From: Marinobacter sp. ATCH36
Lineage (GTDB): Bacteria; Pseudomonadota; Gammaproteobacteria; Pseudomonadales; Oleiphilaceae
Assembly: GCF_023555055.1 (NCBI RefSeq)
Contig: NZ_JAMJPL010000001.1
Span: forward strand, 1,054,001-1,118,000
Reading direction: 5' to 3'
Length of the DNA stretch: 64,000 nt
Part shown: positions 17,725-28,429 of the stretch, one piece after another
Numbering within the stretch: position 1 is the first letter of the stretch
Layout of the letters: every line of letters starts with the position of its first letter
The notes under the pieces: model-generated
Databases searched by the model: none
The model's input: only the letters and a program-made list of their open reading frames with translations
What the model was told of the DNA's origin: nothing
Translations under genes and position numbers: made by a program

Positions 17725-18321
17725 ATGTCCGAAACTGACACCTCCAATGCCCGCGCTGTTGCATTCGAGCGCTGGGCAAATGTGTTCACTGCTCACAAGG
17801 CTTTCAGCCATCCTTCGGAACTACACGGTGCGCTTTGTGGCCGACTTGCCGCTGGCTCGCGTATAGATGAGGGGGAATGGCTGGCAATGGTCTGTGAGCA
17901 CATGGGTCTGCCTCCGTCCGCTACGGATGAGTCAGACGAACTCCGGGAGTTCATGGCATCGGCTTACGACCAGACACTGGAGTTGATGAAAGCGACCGAT
18001 ATGAGCTTTCAGCCATTGTTGCCGGATGACGACTACGCCATCGAGCAACGCCTGGAAGCACTGACCTCCTGGGTGCGTGGGTTCCTCGAGGGAATGGCGC
18101 TTTCGGCTGGCGAATCCCTGGGAGAGGCGCCGGACGAAATTCGCGAACTGATCGAAGATATGGTGGCCATCAGCCAGGTTGCTGATGACGACGAACCGGA
18201 TGACGAGAGTGAACAGCAATTGATGGAGATCGTCGAATACGTGCGGCTGGGTGCGCTTGCGGTATTTACCGAATTCAATCCGCCTGAAAAGCCGTCACCA
18301 GAATCACCGACACTGCACTGA
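17725..18321 (+). CDS. UPF0149/YgfB family protein
   Basis: 198 residues with the family features ELHGALCGRLA near residue 35 and WVRGFLEGMAL near 115, and an acidic C-terminal part. YgfB proteins precede pepP in many gammaproteobacteria. In Pseudomonas YgfB has been linked to repression of the alpA-controlled ampDh3 gene; whether that applies here is unknown. ATG 17725 was chosen; a TTG at 17713 with AGGA just before it is possible. pepP follows after 27 nt. Confidence 0.88.
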   Translation: MSETDTSNARAVAFERWANVFTAHKAFSHPSELHGALCGRLAAGSRIDEGEWLAMVCEHMGLPPSATDESDELREFMASAYDQTLELMKATDMSFQPLLPDDDYAIEQRLEALTSWVRGFLEGMALSAGESLGEAPDEIRELIEDMVAISQVADDDEPDDESEQQLMEIVEYVRLGALAVFTEFNPPEKPSPESPTLH

Positions 18322-18348
18322 TTTGCGCTAACCTTTGTGGGAGAAAAC

Positions 18349-19671
18349 ATGGCCTCACTGATACCTGTCAAAGAATTCAATGATCGCCGTCGCCGGCTGA
18401 TGGAGAGAATGGCGCCGGACAGCATTGCCATACTGCCCGCAGCTCCCGAGCGGGTGCGTAATCGGGATGTATTGCATCCGTTTCGGCAGGACAGCGATTT
18501 TTATTATCTGACCGGTTTCGATGAGCCTGAGGCAGTTCTGGTGCTGATCCCCGGCCGGGAGCATGGCGAGTCGGTGTTGTTCTGTAAGGAACGGAACCCC
18601 GAAAAAGAGCTGTGGGATGGTTTCCTGGCCGGCCCTGAAGGCGCCATCGAAACATTTGGCCTGGACGACGCGTTTCCGATCTCCGATATCGATGACATCC
18701 TGCCGGGCATGATTGAAGGCCGCAGCCGTGTTTACTATCCGCTGGGCAAAGACCACAACTTCGACGTGAAAGTCATGGACTGGGTCAAGGTTATTCGCAG
18801 TAAGGTCCGCTCGGGAGCCCATCCTCCGGGTGAGTTCGTCGCACTGGAACACCTCCTGCACGACCTGCGTTTGTACAAGAGTGCGGCCGAAATCAAGGTC
18901 ATGGCCAGGGCCGGTGAAATCAGTTGCGAGGCCCACAAACGGGCCATGAAACGCGCCCGCAAGGGCGGCTTCGAGTACAACCTCGAAGCCGAGTTGATCC
19001 ACACCTTCATGGAAAACGGCGCGCGGTCCACGGCTTATCCATCCATTGTTGGAGGGGGGCAGAACGCCTGTGTCCTTCACTACATCGAGAACAGTGCGCC
19101 GCTGAAGGAAGGTGACCTGGTTCTGATCGATGCCGGTTGTGAGCTGGAGTGTTATGCCTCTGATATTACTCGTACCTTCCCGGTAAGCGGCAAATTCAGT
19201 GATGAGCAGCGTGCCTTGTACGAAGTTGTGCTGGCGGCACAGTACGCGGCCATTGACGAAGTCCATCCGGGTAATCACTGGGACCACCCCCACCAGGCCG
19301 CACTCAGGGTGCTTACGCAGGGGTTGATTGATCTTGGCTTGTTGAGAAACATCTCCGTTGAGCAGGCGATTGAGGAGCAGGCGTTCAAGCCCTTCTTCAT
19401 GCACCGCACCGGTCACTGGCTGGGTATGGATGTGCACGATGTCGGCGACTACAAGATAGGCGATGCCTGGCGTCAGCTTGAACCGGGGATGGCGTTAACC
19501 GTTGAACCGGGCTTGTACGTGGCGCCGGACAACATGGACGTGGATGAGAAGTGGCGCGGTATCGGCATCCGTATCGAAGACGATGTAGTGGTGACCAAAG
19601 AGGGCTGCCGGGTACTGACCGATGCCGTTCCCAAAACCATCCCCGAGATTGAAGCGCTGATGGCCGACTGA
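18349..19671 (+). CDS. pepP: Xaa-Pro aminopeptidase P
   Basis: Removes N-terminal residues preceding proline. 440 residues: N-terminal creatinase-like domain (about 1-170) and a pita-bread catalytic domain with the five metal ligands visible in IDAGCELECYASDITRTF (two Asp), HRTGHWLGMDVHD (His), LTVEPGLYV (Glu) and GIGIRIEDDVVV (Glu). ATG 18349 has GGGAGA upstream. It is part of a ygfB-pepP-ubiH-ubiI operon, the classical order. Confidence 0.96.
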   Translation: MASLIPVKEFNDRRRRLMERMAPDSIAILPAAPERVRNRDVLHPFRQDSDFYYLTGFDEPEAVLVLIPGREHGESVLFCKERNPEKELWDGFLAGPEGAIETFGLDDAFPISDIDDILPGMIEGRSRVYYPLGKDHNFDVKVMDWVKVIRSKVRSGAHPPGEFVALEHLLHDLRLYKSAAEIKVMARAGEISCEAHKRAMKRARKGGFEYNLEAELIHTFMENGARSTAYPSIVGGGQNACVLHYIENSAPLKEGDLVLIDAGCELECYASDITRTFPVSGKFSDEQRALYEVVLAAQYAAIDEVHPGNHWDHPHQAALRVLTQGLIDLGLLRNISVEQAIEEQAFKPFFMHRTGHWLGMDVHDVGDYKIGDAWRQLEPGMALTVEPGLYVAPDNMDVDEKWRGIGIRIEDDVVVTKEGCRVLTDAVPKTIPEIEALMAD

Positions 19672-19673
19672 CC

Positions 19674-20954
19674 GTGAAACAGCTCGATACTGATATTATT
19701 ATCGCCGGTGGTGGGCTTGCGGGAGCCACGCTGGCCCTGGCGTTGGCGCGAACCCTGCCACAACTGCAGGTGACCGTAGTGGAAGCGTTTCCGCTGTCTC
19801 CTGAGTCATTGCCAGAGAGCTATCAGCCCAGTTATGACGCCCGGTCTACAGCACTTGCCTGGGGGTCGAGACTGATTTTTGAGGAGCTGGGGTTGTGGCA
19901 ACGGTTATCGGAGCATGCCACGCCCATTCGCCGTATTCATGTGTCGGACCGTGGTCACTTTGGTGCCACCCGCCTGAACGCAGCCGATCACAGGCAGGAA
20001 GCCCTTGGGTATGTGGCAGACAACCGCTGGATGGGATTATCCCTGATGCGGGAGCTGCTGCAGACCAGAGTGGCCTGGGAAGCGCCAGCGGAAGTGACGG
20101 GCATGCAGCCCCTGCAGGAAGGGGTGCAGGTGACTCTTGGCGCAGAACAGGGCGAACGAACGCTTACCGCACAATGCCTGGTAGTCGCGGATGGTGGCCG
20201 CTCCGGACTGCGGGAAAAGCTCGGGTTCCGGGTTGATGAACAAGCTTATGATCAACACGCGCTGATTGCCAATGTCTCCACGGCCCAAAGCCACAACTTC
20301 ACTGCTTACGAGCGCTTCACCGATGCCGGTCCGATGGCCCTGTTACCCCATGGCTCACCCAGCCGGGCGGGTAATACGGTGGCTTTGGTCTGGACGCTGA
20401 ACAGCGAGGCCCTTGGCGAGCTCCTGGCTCTCAGCGACGACGACAAGTGCCAGCGTCTGCAACAGCGTTTTGGTTGGCGACTGGGGCGGTTTACCCACAT
20501 CGGGGAATGCAGCCACTATCCGCTGACCCTGAAAACGGTCGATGAGTCTGTGCGCCCCGGTGCTGTGCTGGTGGGGAACGCGGCTCACACTCTGCACCCG
20601 GTAGCCGGCCAGGGCTTCAACCTGGCCCTTCGGGGCCTCATGGCCCTGGTGGAACAGTTCCGCGTGGCGACCGAACAGAAACAACCGCTCGGTAGTCTGC
20701 AGGTGCTGAAACAGTACCAGGCCCGCCATCGCCAGGACTGGCAACAAACCGTGCGGTTTTCCGATTCCCTGATACAACTTTTTGGTACTCACCTGCCTCT
20801 GGCGACCACTGCCCGCGATGCCGGCCTGATGGGGCTGGATCTGTTGCCCGGTGCCAAGCGCTGGTTTGCACGACAGGCAATGGGCCTGGGCGGTCGTCGT
20901 GCCGAAATTCGCGCTCCTGGAACCCCCTCAACGGAGCCTGGCCTTCATGAGTGA
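19674..20954 (+). CDS. ubiH: FAD-dependent ubiquinone-biosynthesis hydroxylase UbiH
   Basis: Aromatic-ring C1 hydroxylation in ubiquinone synthesis. 426 residues with GxGxxG-type ADP-binding IIAGGGLAGATLALALA and the second FAD motif LVGNAAHTLHPVAGQGFNLALRG. It starts with GTG two nt after the pepP stop and its end overlaps ubiI by 8 nt, so expression is coupled. The assignment to UbiH rather than a related ring hydroxylase rests on order and sequence. Confidence 0.92.
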   Translation: MKQLDTDIIIAGGGLAGATLALALARTLPQLQVTVVEAFPLSPESLPESYQPSYDARSTALAWGSRLIFEELGLWQRLSEHATPIRRIHVSDRGHFGATRLNAADHRQEALGYVADNRWMGLSLMRELLQTRVAWEAPAEVTGMQPLQEGVQVTLGAEQGERTLTAQCLVVADGGRSGLREKLGFRVDEQAYDQHALIANVSTAQSHNFTAYERFTDAGPMALLPHGSPSRAGNTVALVWTLNSEALGELLALSDDDKCQRLQQRFGWRLGRFTHIGECSHYPLTLKTVDESVRPGAVLVGNAAHTLHPVAGQGFNLALRGLMALVEQFRVATEQKQPLGSLQVLKQYQARHRQDWQQTVRFSDSLIQLFGTHLPLATTARDAGLMGLDLLPGAKRWFARQAMGLGGRRAEIRAPGTPSTEPGLHE

Positions 20955-22167
20955 GCAAACGTATTTTGACATCCTTGTAGTGGGTGGGGGCATGGTGGGT
21001 TCTGCACTGGCTCTGGGATTGTCACGACAGGGTTGGAGTGTCGGGCTGGTGGAGGCCAGTGACTGCAATGCTCTGCTGCAGGCACCGGGTAAGGCTTCGG
21101 GTGTCGAGGATTTTGATCCTCGTGTCAGTGCTATCTCGGCTGCCAGCCAACGCCTGCTAGACCAACTGGGCGTGTGGGCGGACATCACCGCCGGTCGTCA
21201 CTGTCCCTACCAGACGATGACGGTGTGGGACGGTGATGGCACCGGCCGCATCCAGTTCGAAGCGGCGGAGCTTCGCGCCCCTGCGCTGGGCACCATTATC
21301 GAGAATCGCCGGATTGTGCGCGCGTTGTTTTCCGCGCTCTCCGACAGTGATGTCGGGCTGATCGATGGCGTCAAAGTCACCGGTTGGTGGCAGCAACAGA
21401 ATAAACGCGGTATTCATCTCGAAGACGGTCGCACATTGTCTGCGCAACTGGTGGTGGCGGCCGATGGTGCCCATTCCCGCCTGCGCCAGTGGGTGGGGCT
21501 GCCGACGCGCGAATGGGACTATGATCAGCAGGCGATCGTGTGCACGGTACGAACCACTCAGAGCCACCGCTTTACCGCCTGGCAACGGTTTTCGCCCACC
21601 GGCCCGCTGGCCTTCCTGCCTTTGTCGACGGAAACCGGCGACGAGCATTTTTGTTCAATAGTCTGGTCCCAGGATACCGAAGAAGCCCGCCGTCTCATGG
21701 CACTGGATGACGGCGCCTTCAGAACAGAGCTTGAAAATGCCATTGAGCGTGAGTTGGGGGCGGTAGAGGTGGTTTCTCGCCGCCATGCATTTCCACTTCG
21801 TCAGCGCCATGCCAAAGACTATATTGCCAGCGGGTTCGCTCTGGTGGGCGACGCAGCTCATACCATTCATCCCCTGGCCGGACAGGGAGCGAACCTGGGC
21901 TATGGCGATGTCCGTGCTTTGTTGGGCGAGCTGTTACGGGCCAGGCAAGCGGGAATCAACCCTGACAATGATCGGGTGCTGGCTCGTTATCAGCGCCGCC
22001 GCAAGGGTGAAAACCTCGCCATGATGGCGGCTATGGAGGGCTTCAAGCAACTGTTTGGCAGGGATGAGCTGACGGTGCGCTGGCTTCGTAATACAGGTAT
22101 GCGCTGGCTGAACCAACTCGGCCCCATCAAGAACCGCATAGCCGCCGAAGCGATGGGGCTGGATTAA
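20947..22167 (+). CDS. ubiI: FAD-dependent ubiquinone-biosynthesis hydroxylase UbiI (VisC)
   Basis: C5 hydroxylation of the ubiquinone ring precursor. 406 residues with ILVVGGGMVGSALALGL (FAD) and LVGDAAHTIHPLAGQGANLGYGD. Start ATG 20947 lies inside the end of ubiH. Its stop codon overlaps that of the convergent rsmE gene by 3 nt, so no intergenic terminator exists between the two operons. It is a close paralogue of ubiH. Confidence 0.92.
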   Translation: MSEQTYFDILVVGGGMVGSALALGLSRQGWSVGLVEASDCNALLQAPGKASGVEDFDPRVSAISAASQRLLDQLGVWADITAGRHCPYQTMTVWDGDGTGRIQFEAAELRAPALGTIIENRRIVRALFSALSDSDVGLIDGVKVTGWWQQQNKRGIHLEDGRTLSAQLVVAADGAHSRLRQWVGLPTREWDYDQQAIVCTVRTTQSHRFTAWQRFSPTGPLAFLPLSTETGDEHFCSIVWSQDTEEARRLMALDDGAFRTELENAIERELGAVEVVSRRHAFPLRQRHAKDYIASGFALVGDAAHTIHPLAGQGANLGYGDVRALLGELLRARQAGINPDNDRVLARYQRRRKGENLAMMAAMEGFKQLFGRDELTVRWLRNTGMRWLNQLGPIKNRIAAEAMGLD

Positions 22168-22883
22168 TTGCAGGCATCGAAAAGGCGGCTTACCAGTACC
22201 GGCACCGCCGTTTCCACTCTCAGAATACGCCTGCCCAGGTGCACCGCCTCACAGCCAGCCTCAACCAGTTTGTCCACTTCGTAGGCAGTGAAGCCGCCTT
22301 CCGGGCCGATGCACAGGGTGGCAGGCTCGTTGATATGAGTCGGGCAGGGTGTGTCCGTGCCGGGGTGGGCAACCAGCGCGCGGGTGTTGTGCAGCAACGC
22401 CGGCAATTCATCCTCCACAAACGGCTTGAACAGCTTGCGGATATGCACCCTGGGCATGAGGGTATCCCGTGCCTGCTCCAGACCGAGTACCTTGTTCTCC
22501 CGCAGGTTTTCCTCTGACAGCCAGGGTGTTTGCCAGAAACTTTTCTCAACTTTGTAGGCGTTGATCAGCCAGATGTCCTTGACGCCGAGGCTGGCACACG
22601 TCTGCAGCACCCGGCGGAACATTTTCGGCCGTGGCATGGCCAGAACCAGGGTAAGGGGTAGCGGTGAGGGCGGCGGCTCTGACAATTCCACCTGCAGCAC
22701 GACCTCGGTATCGCTGAGCCCAACCACGAGGCCTGTGCCGATATCACCGTTCACCAAACCCACGGGTACCAGGTCGCCTTCGGAAACCTTCAGTACAGAG
22801 TTCAGGTGCGCCAGCCGGCGCCCAGTCAGTACGGCCCGGTCCGCAGAGACAAAGTCATCCTCAAACAGCAACGCCAGGTTCAT
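22164..22883 (-). CDS. rsmE: 16S rRNA m3U1498 methyltransferase RsmE
   Basis: SPOUT-class methyltransferase of 239 residues. It has the N-terminal PUA-like domain (about 1-75) and the knot motifs CIGPEGGFTAYEVD and LGRRILRVETAVPV. ATG 22883 overlaps the tatC stop (ATGA). It is the last gene of the ubiE-to-rsmE operon. Confidence 0.95.
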   Translation of the reverse strand: MNLALLFEDDFVSADRAVLTGRRLAHLNSVLKVSEGDLVPVGLVNGDIGTGLVVGLSDTEVVLQVELSEPPPSPLPLTLVLAMPRPKMFRRVLQTCASLGVKDIWLINAYKVEKSFWQTPWLSEENLRENKVLGLEQARDTLMPRVHIRKLFKPFVEDELPALLHNTRALVAHPGTDTPCPTHINEPATLCIGPEGGFTAYEVDKLVEAGCEAVHLGRRILRVETAVPVLVSRLFDACN

Positions 22884-23665
22884 TCGCCAGAGGCTTCCGT
22901 CGCGTCCGGATCTTTTACCTCGCGCCGCGCCAGGCGGCCGAACAGGATGCCCAGCTCGAATAACAGCCACATGGGTACAGCCAATAGCGTCTGGGAGATG
23001 ATATCCGGCGGGGTCAGCAGCATGCCGATGACGAAGCAGCCCACCACAATGTATGGTCGTTTCGCCGCCAGGTCTTCCGGGGTGGTGGCGCCGGTGAGAA
23101 TCAGCAGGATGGTAGCAATAGGTATCTCGAACGCAATGCCGAAGGCGAAGAACATTTTCAGCACAAAGTTCAGGTAGCTCGCGATATCCGGTAACTCGAC
23201 AATGCCTTCCGGGCCAATGGCGGTGAAGAAACCGAATACCAGGGGAAACACCACGAAGTAGGCAAATGCCGCGCCCAGATAGAACAGGATCACCGAGGTG
23301 AATAGCAGCGGAAACGCCAGTTTCTTCTCATGAGCATACAATCCAGGCGCAATGAAGCTCCAGAGTTGGTAGAGAATCACCGGTATGGCGACAAAAACCG
23401 CCAGCACCAGCGCGAGTTTCAGGGGCGCGAAGAAAGGCGAAGTAATGTCCGTGGCGATCATGGTCTGCCCGACTGGCAGCAGATCCCGCAGGGGCTGCGA
23501 TATCAGCAGGTAGAGCTCATTGGCGAACGGATAAATGGCGGCAAAACAGATAATCACCGCCAGTACCATTTTCAGCAGCCGGTTGCGCAGCTCCAGCAAA
23601 TGCTCGATCAGCGGCATTTCCGGTTGCGTGTCGTCGGTGTTTTTGCCGTCAGGCTGGGTGGTCAT
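22880..23665 (-). CDS. tatC: Sec-independent protein translocase TatC
   Basis: Receptor and core of the twin-arginine translocase in the inner membrane. 261 residues with six membrane segments and the conserved N-terminal MPLIEHLLELRNRLLK, FIAPGLYAHEKK and FxxG-type loops. It overlaps tatB by 4 nt. The C-terminus is a polar tail with EVKDPDATEASGE. Confidence 0.96.
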   Translation of the reverse strand: MTTQPDGKNTDDTQPEMPLIEHLLELRNRLLKMVLAVIICFAAIYPFANELYLLISQPLRDLLPVGQTMIATDITSPFFAPLKLALVLAVFVAIPVILYQLWSFIAPGLYAHEKKLAFPLLFTSVILFYLGAAFAYFVVFPLVFGFFTAIGPEGIVELPDIASYLNFVLKMFFAFGIAFEIPIATILLILTGATTPEDLAAKRPYIVVGCFVIGMLLTPPDIISQTLLAVPMWLLFELGILFGRLARREVKDPDATEASGE

Positions 23666-24117
23666 GAACGGTTTTCCGGCGTGCTGCCCTGTTGTTTTGG
23701 AGTGTCGCCATCCATGGAAGAATGACCGGAGCCGTTGGCCGATGTCGGATCTTCCTCTGGCTCAAGTTCCGGCTCTGGCTGTTCAACGGCCCGCTGGGTG
23801 GCAGGCGCAGGCCGGTGTCCGGTTTTTTTGTCGTCGGAAAGGACCATGTGTTCGTATTTCCTGGCCTCATCCAGCGCACCACGAACCGACTTCTGGACGT
23901 CGTCCAGGCCGACGTCGCCAGCCTTGCGTAACTCTTCGCGCAGTTCTTCCGCCTTGAGCTGGCGGTCAAGTTCCGACGAAAACTGGCTGACCATACGCCG
24001 GGCGCCACCAATCCAGCGACCCGCTGCACGGGCTGCCGTGGGCAGACGCTCAGGGCCGAGAACCAGTAACGCAATGATGCCGCAGATCAGCAGCTCGACA
24101 AAGCCGATATCAAACAT
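23662..24117 (-). CDS. tatB: Sec-independent protein translocase TatB
   Basis: 151 residues: N-terminal membrane helix (MFDIGFVELLICGIIALLVLGPERLP), an amphipathic helix (about 22-60), and an acidic Pro/Glu-rich tail. The GPERLP hinge is diagnostic of TatB. It sits between tatA (10 nt gap) and tatC (overlap). Confidence 0.95.
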   Translation of the reverse strand: MFDIGFVELLICGIIALLVLGPERLPTAARAAGRWIGGARRMVSQFSSELDRQLKAEELREELRKAGDVGLDDVQKSVRGALDEARKYEHMVLSDDKKTGHRPAPATQRAVEQPEPELEPEEDPTSANGSGHSSMDGDTPKQQGSTPENRS

Positions 24118-24127
24118 TCAGCCCGTC

Positions 24128-24367
24128 TCAGCTGTGGGACTTGTCCCGTGGCTTTTCTTCGGCGCTGGCCTCGTAGGGCTTGGCGTCGGGATTTTCACCT
24201 TCGATGGCGTCCGGGTCTGTGTCTTTTTTGTCTTCATCGCTCATGGACTTCTTGAAACCACGAATGGCACCGCCGAGGTCGCTACCGATGTTGCGGAGTT
24301 TTTTGGTTCCGAACAAAAGAATAACGATGCCGAGAACGATTAGGAGTTGCCAGATACTGATGCCCAT
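24128..24367 (-). CDS. tatA: Sec-independent protein translocase TatA
   Basis: 79 residues: short N-terminal membrane helix ([20 protein letters not shown]), FGxKK hinge, an amphipathic helix with [11 protein letters not shown], and an acidic tail. It forms the pore or membrane-thinning oligomer of the Tat system. It is downstream of hisE by 101 nt in the same operon. Confidence 0.95.
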   Translation of the reverse strand: MGISIWQLLIVLGIVILLFGTKKLRNIGSDLGGAIRGFKKSMSDEDKKDTDPDAIEGENPDAKPYEASAEEKPRDKSHS

Positions 24368-24468
24368 GCCGGGACCCTCGTTTCAATGTTTCTGTTATCG
24401 TTGATTGTACGCCACATTGGGGGACATCCGGAAACCCTCTTCAGAGGTACACTCAGTAGGTATTCCCG

Positions 24469-24798
24469 TTACTTGCTCCGAGAGGCTTTCTCTTCAAGGC
24501 CTGACAAGTCAAAGCGGCTGGCCAGCTCGTCAAGTACGTCCTTCGGCCCCAGGCCCAGGCGTGATAACATGACCATGCTGTGAAACCAGAGGTCGGCGGT
24601 TTCATAGACCACATCCCGGGTTTCACCGGAGTGCTCTGCATCCTTGGCGGCAAGCAAAGTCTCGGTACACTCTTCGCCGACCTTTTCCAGGATTTTGTTG
24701 AGCCCCTTGTGATGCAGGCTGGCAACGTAAGAGGTTTCCGGGTCGGCTTCCTTGCGTGCTTCCAGCACCTGGGCGAGTTGTTCCAGAACGTCACTCAT
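24469..24798 (-). CDS. hisE: Phosphoribosyl-ATP pyrophosphatase
   Basis: Second step of histidine synthesis. 109 residues with [22 protein letters not shown] and [13 protein letters not shown], the conserved acidic MazG-like helices that bind Mg. ATG 24798 lies inside the last codons of hisI (8-nt overlap). Separate hisE and hisI genes next to ubiB/tat are usual in pseudomonads and relatives. Confidence 0.95.
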   Translation of the reverse strand: MSDVLEQLAQVLEARKEADPETSYVASLHHKGLNKILEKVGEECTETLLAAKDAEHSGETRDVVYETADLWFHSMVMLSRLGLGPKDVLDELASRFDLSGLEEKASRSK

Positions 24799-25228
24799 TG
24801 CTGCTGTCTCCCTGCTTATTGCCGTATATTGCATCCGGGTCGCGGAGCACCGGGTCCACACCTTTCCACTCGCCGTTCTCCAGTTTGCGATAAAAGCAGC
24901 TGCGACGACCGGTGTGGCAGGCGATACCACCTTTCTGTTCGACCTTGAGAAGAATTACATCCTCATCGCAGTCGAGGCGGATTTCTTCAATTACCTGCTG
25001 GTGGCCTGAGGTCTCTCCTTTGCGCCACAGCTTTCCCCGTGACCTGGACCAGTATACCGCCTGGCCTTCCTCAGCAGTCAGCCTGAGAGATTCGGCGTTC
25101 ATCCAGGCCATCATCAGGATATCTCCGGTAGTGGCATCCTGGGCGATAGCAGGTACCAACCCGTCTGCATTCCAGCGGATGGCTTCTAACCAGCCGGTCG
25201 TTCCAACTTTAGTTTCTGTATCTTGCAT
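24791..25228 (-). CDS. hisI: Phosphoribosyl-AMP cyclohydrolase
   Basis: Third step of histidine synthesis. 145 residues with the zinc and magnesium site residues in [11 protein letters not shown] and the Cys of [14 protein letters not shown], plus [19 protein letters not shown]. It overlaps hisE and follows ubiB by 14 nt. Confidence 0.96.
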   Translation of the reverse strand: MQDTETKVGTTGWLEAIRWNADGLVPAIAQDATTGDILMMAWMNAESLRLTAEEGQAVYWSRSRGKLWRKGETSGHQQVIEEIRLDCDEDVILLKVEQKGGIACHTGRRSCFYRKLENGEWKGVDPVLRDPDAIYGNKQGDSSNE

Positions 25229-25242
25229 TCGTATGACTTCCG

Positions 25243-26892
25243 TCAGTTTTTTCGTCCGTTGCCCGCGATCAGCCAGGCCGCTGCGGCCAGTAATGCCCAG
25301 CCGTGGGCCGGCAGAGTCTGCGCGATGGTGGCCAGGTCATGGTCGATGCTCAGCCAGGCAACCCCTGTCAGTGCGGCTGCCGCCAGCCCCCTGCGCCAGC
25401 GCCGGTCAGCACGGGCGCGGTTTTCCCGGATGAGCTCCAGTGTAGCGCGGCTGGACTGATCGTTGGAGCCGGAATTGCGCAGTTGTACCAGCGCGTCATG
25501 GACCAGTTGCGGCATCTCCGGCGACTGCTCCAGCCATGCCGGAAGGTGGGATTGCAGGGATTTGATCAGGCCGGCAGGGCCGATACGCCTGCGCATCCAC
25601 GCTTCCAGGAACGGCTGGGCCGTGCTCCACAGATCCAGGTCCGGATAGAGTTGGCGGCCAAGACCCTCCACATTCAGCAGGGTTTTCTGTAGCAACACCA
25701 GTTGCGGTTGCACTTCCATGTTAAAACGCCGCGCAGTCTGGAATAGACGCAACAGAAAATGACCAAAGGAAATGTCCTTGAGGGGTTTTTCGAAAATCGG
25801 CTCACAGACGGTCCGGATGGCGGCTTCGAATTCATTGACCCGGGTATCCGGCGGCACCCAGCCAGACTGGATATGCAGCTCCGCCACCTGGCGGTAATCA
25901 CGGCGGAAAAACGCCAGCAGGTTACGGGCCAGGTAACTCTGGTCGTCCGGGGCCAGGGTGCCGACGATGCCAAAATCAATGGCGATGTACTTCGGATCTG
26001 CCGGGTTACTGGCATCAACAAAAATATTGCCGGGGTGCATGTCGGCATGGAAGAAGCTGTCGCGGAACACCTGGGTGAAGAAGATCTCGACGCCTTTTTC
26101 TGCCAGGACTTTCAGGTTCACGCCGGCTTCTTTCAGCGCCGGAATATCCGCGATGGGGATACCGTGTATGCGCTCCATCACCAGCACCGACTTGCGGGTG
26201 TAGTCCCAGTCGATGGAGGGGATGTAGATCAGTGATGAATTCTCGAAATTGCGGCGCAACTGGCTGGCGTTCGCCGCTTCACGCTGCTGGTCCAGTTCGT
26301 CATGAATGGTGGAGTCGTAATCCGCGACTACTTCCATCGGGTGCAATCGCCGACCCTCGGACCAGTAGCGTTCCAGCAGGCCCGCCATCATGTAAAGCAG
26401 CGCCAGGTCCTGGCGGATGACCCGCTCGATGCCGGGGCGTATTACCTTGACTACAACTTCCCTCCCATCCCGCAGGGTGGCGGCATGAACCTGAGCCACT
26501 GAAGCCGATGCCATGGGTTCACGGGAGAACTCCGCAAACAACTCTGCTACTGGCGCGCCGAGAGATTTCTCGATAATGCCCTGGGCCACTTCTCCCGGGA
26601 AAGGAGGTACCCGGTCCTGCAGGTTCTTGAGCGAGAGCGCCATGTCGTCCGGCAGCAGATCCCGGCGGGTGGAGAGAATCTGACCGAATTTGACAAATAC
26701 CGGCCCCAGTTCCTCGAAGGCCAGGCGCAGCCGATCACCCCGCTCCAGCTTTGGTTTCGGAAACAGATGCCAGGGTGCCAGCAGGAAGAACAGCTTCAGC
26801 GGCAGGGGCAGTTCCGCCAGTGGCAGAAAGGTATCCAGCCGGTAACGGCAAAAGACCCAGGCAATGCGGAACAGGCGTTGCAGGCGTGTCAC
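25243..26892 (-). CDS. ubiB: UbiB family ubiquinone-biosynthesis ATPase/kinase-like protein
   Basis: 549 residues. The atypical-kinase features of the family are present: [17 protein letters not shown] (KxGQ motif), Ala-rich loop [11 protein letters not shown], and [10 protein letters not shown] with IDFGIVGTL. Two C-terminal hydrophobic segments (about 498-516 and 525-545) anchor it to the membrane. It overlaps ubiJ by 4 nt. Confidence 0.96.
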   Translation of the reverse strand: MTRLQRLFRIAWVFCRYRLDTFLPLAELPLPLKLFFLLAPWHLFPKPKLERGDRLRLAFEELGPVFVKFGQILSTRRDLLPDDMALSLKNLQDRVPPFPGEVAQGIIEKSLGAPVAELFAEFSREPMASASVAQVHAATLRDGREVVVKVIRPGIERVIRQDLALLYMMAGLLERYWSEGRRLHPMEVVADYDSTIHDELDQQREAANASQLRRNFENSSLIYIPSIDWDYTRKSVLVMERIHGIPIADIPALKEAGVNLKVLAEKGVEIFFTQVFRDSFFHADMHPGNIFVDASNPADPKYIAIDFGIVGTLAPDDQSYLARNLLAFFRRDYRQVAELHIQSGWVPPDTRVNEFEAAIRTVCEPIFEKPLKDISFGHFLLRLFQTARRFNMEVQPQLVLLQKTLLNVEGLGRQLYPDLDLWSTAQPFLEAWMRRRIGPAGLIKSLQSHLPAWLEQSPEMPQLVHDALVQLRNSGSNDQSSRATLELIRENRARADRRWRRGLAAAALTGVAWLSIDHDLATIAQTLPAHGWALLAAAAWLIAGNGRKN

Positions 26893-27527
26893 GGCGTCTC
26901 CCGTTGGTTTTGTTGGTCGGGGTTTTCCAGCCGTTCGATCCTGGCTTCCAGGCGTTCGGTCTGCAGGTTCAGCCGGTCGATATCCGTGAAAGTGGCTTCC
27001 AGTTCACGACGCCCCGGCAGGCTGCGGCTTTCTTCGTGGATGTATTCCTCGATATTGGCATTCAGTGATGCAAAAGCATGTCGGCTCCAGCGCACGGCTC
27101 CACGAATGCGCTGGCCGATAAAATGCGCTGGCACGTCGCCAACATAAGCCGCCATGGCGGCTTCCCAGTCCGGGTTGAGCTGATCGATGGCGCGCTGGAA
27201 CTGATGGGCCAGGGCAGTATCACCGGTCACCCGAATGCGTCCCTCGCTGAACACCCGGTCGTCGCCGGTAGCCAGTGCGGCAAAGGCCATTGGCCGGCCG
27301 GACAGCACCAGTGCGGGTGCTTCGGAGGGCTGGCTGGCAACCCGAATCCTGTCGCCAGCCTGCTGCAGTACCAGCGTAAGGCCTACTGCATCCATGGAAA
27401 ACTGTACCGGCCCGGTCAACGAAGCCATCAGTGCCTGCTTTCCACCCGGGTCCAGCTCCAGAGCGCGGTTGAGAGCGCTCTCGACAATGGCGGTAACGGC
27501 GGACAGCAGGGTAGGGCCGGGAAACAT
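26889..27527 (-). CDS. ubiJ: Ubiquinone-biosynthesis accessory factor UbiJ (SCP2 domain)
   Basis: 212 residues with an SCP2 lipid-binding domain (about 15-115) and a C-terminal coiled coil (about 165-205). UbiJ binds ubiquinone intermediates in the Ubi metabolon with UbiK. It shares its first base region with the ubiE stop, and it lies between ubiE and ubiB, the conserved order. Confidence 0.92.
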   Translation of the reverse strand: MFPGPTLLSAVTAIVESALNRALELDPGGKQALMASLTGPVQFSMDAVGLTLVLQQAGDRIRVASQPSEAPALVLSGRPMAFAALATGDDRVFSEGRIRVTGDTALAHQFQRAIDQLNPDWEAAMAAYVGDVPAHFIGQRIRGAVRWSRHAFASLNANIEEYIHEESRSLPGRRELEATFTDIDRLNLQTERLEARIERLENPDQQNQRETP

Positions 27528-28315
27528 CAGGGTTTGATTCCCACGTGCAGAGCGACCACGCCGCCGGTCATGTTGTAGTACTTGCAGTTCACCAGGCCCG
27601 CCTCTTCCATCATTGCTTTGAGGGTATCCTGGTCCGGGTGCATGCGGATCGACTCTGCCAGATATTGATAGCTGTTGGAGTCGCCGGCAATCAACTGGCC
27701 CATCAGCGGCAGAGCGTTGAACGAGTAGACGTCATAGGCTTTGCTGAGCAGCGGATTCCGGGGCTTGGAAAACTCCAGAATCATGACCTTGCCACCGGGC
27801 TTCGTCACCCGGGCCATGTCCCGCAGGGCCTGATCTTTGTCGGTGACATTGCGCAAGCCGAAGGCAATGCTGACGGCGTTGAAGCTGTTGTCCGGGAATG
27901 GCAGGTGTTCGGCATCGGCCTGCACGTATTCGACATTACCAGCATAGCCCCGGTCCATCAGGCGTCCCCGGCCGACCTGCAGCATGGAGGCATTGATGTC
28001 GGCGAGCACTACCTTACCGGTGGGGCCTACAAGGTCGGAGAACTTCATGGTCAGGTCGCCGGTGCCGCCGGCAATGTCGAGCACCTGATGACCCTTGCGC
28101 ACTCCGGAAAGCTCGATGGTAAACCGCTTCCAGAGGCGGTGGATTCCCATGGACATAAGGTCGTTCATGAGATCGTACTTGCCCGCCACCGAGTGGAACA
28201 CTTCCGCCACCTGGCCCGCTTTCTGACTTTTTGGCACGTTGCGGAAGCCGAAGTGGGTGACGTCGTTCGGCGTCTCTGGCTGCGGCTGTTTGGCAGACGG
28301 TTGTTGCTCACTCAT
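27527..28315 (-). CDS. ubiE: Ubiquinone/menaquinone biosynthesis C-methyltransferase
   Basis: SAM-dependent methyltransferase of 262 residues. Motif I is [15 protein letters not shown], followed by [10 protein letters not shown], and the family block [17 protein letters not shown] is intact. It is the first gene of the nine-gene minus-strand operon running to rsmE. Confidence 0.96.
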   Translation of the reverse strand: MSEQQPSAKQPQPETPNDVTHFGFRNVPKSQKAGQVAEVFHSVAGKYDLMNDLMSMGIHRLWKRFTIELSGVRKGHQVLDIAGGTGDLTMKFSDLVGPTGKVVLADINASMLQVGRGRLMDRGYAGNVEYVQADAEHLPFPDNSFNAVSIAFGLRNVTDKDQALRDMARVTKPGGKVMILEFSKPRNPLLSKAYDVYSFNALPLMGQLIAGDSNSYQYLAESIRMHPDQDTLKAMMEEAGLVNCKYYNMTGGVVALHVGIKP

Positions 28316-28429
28316 GGTTGGTTCCTGTCAGAGTCTGAACCCCGTATTCTAACGCCTGCAGGGGTGGCTACAAGTTTAATGCCGCCTTACACTGTAAAAC
28401 GTCCTTTATTTCCCGGAGAAACCCGATCC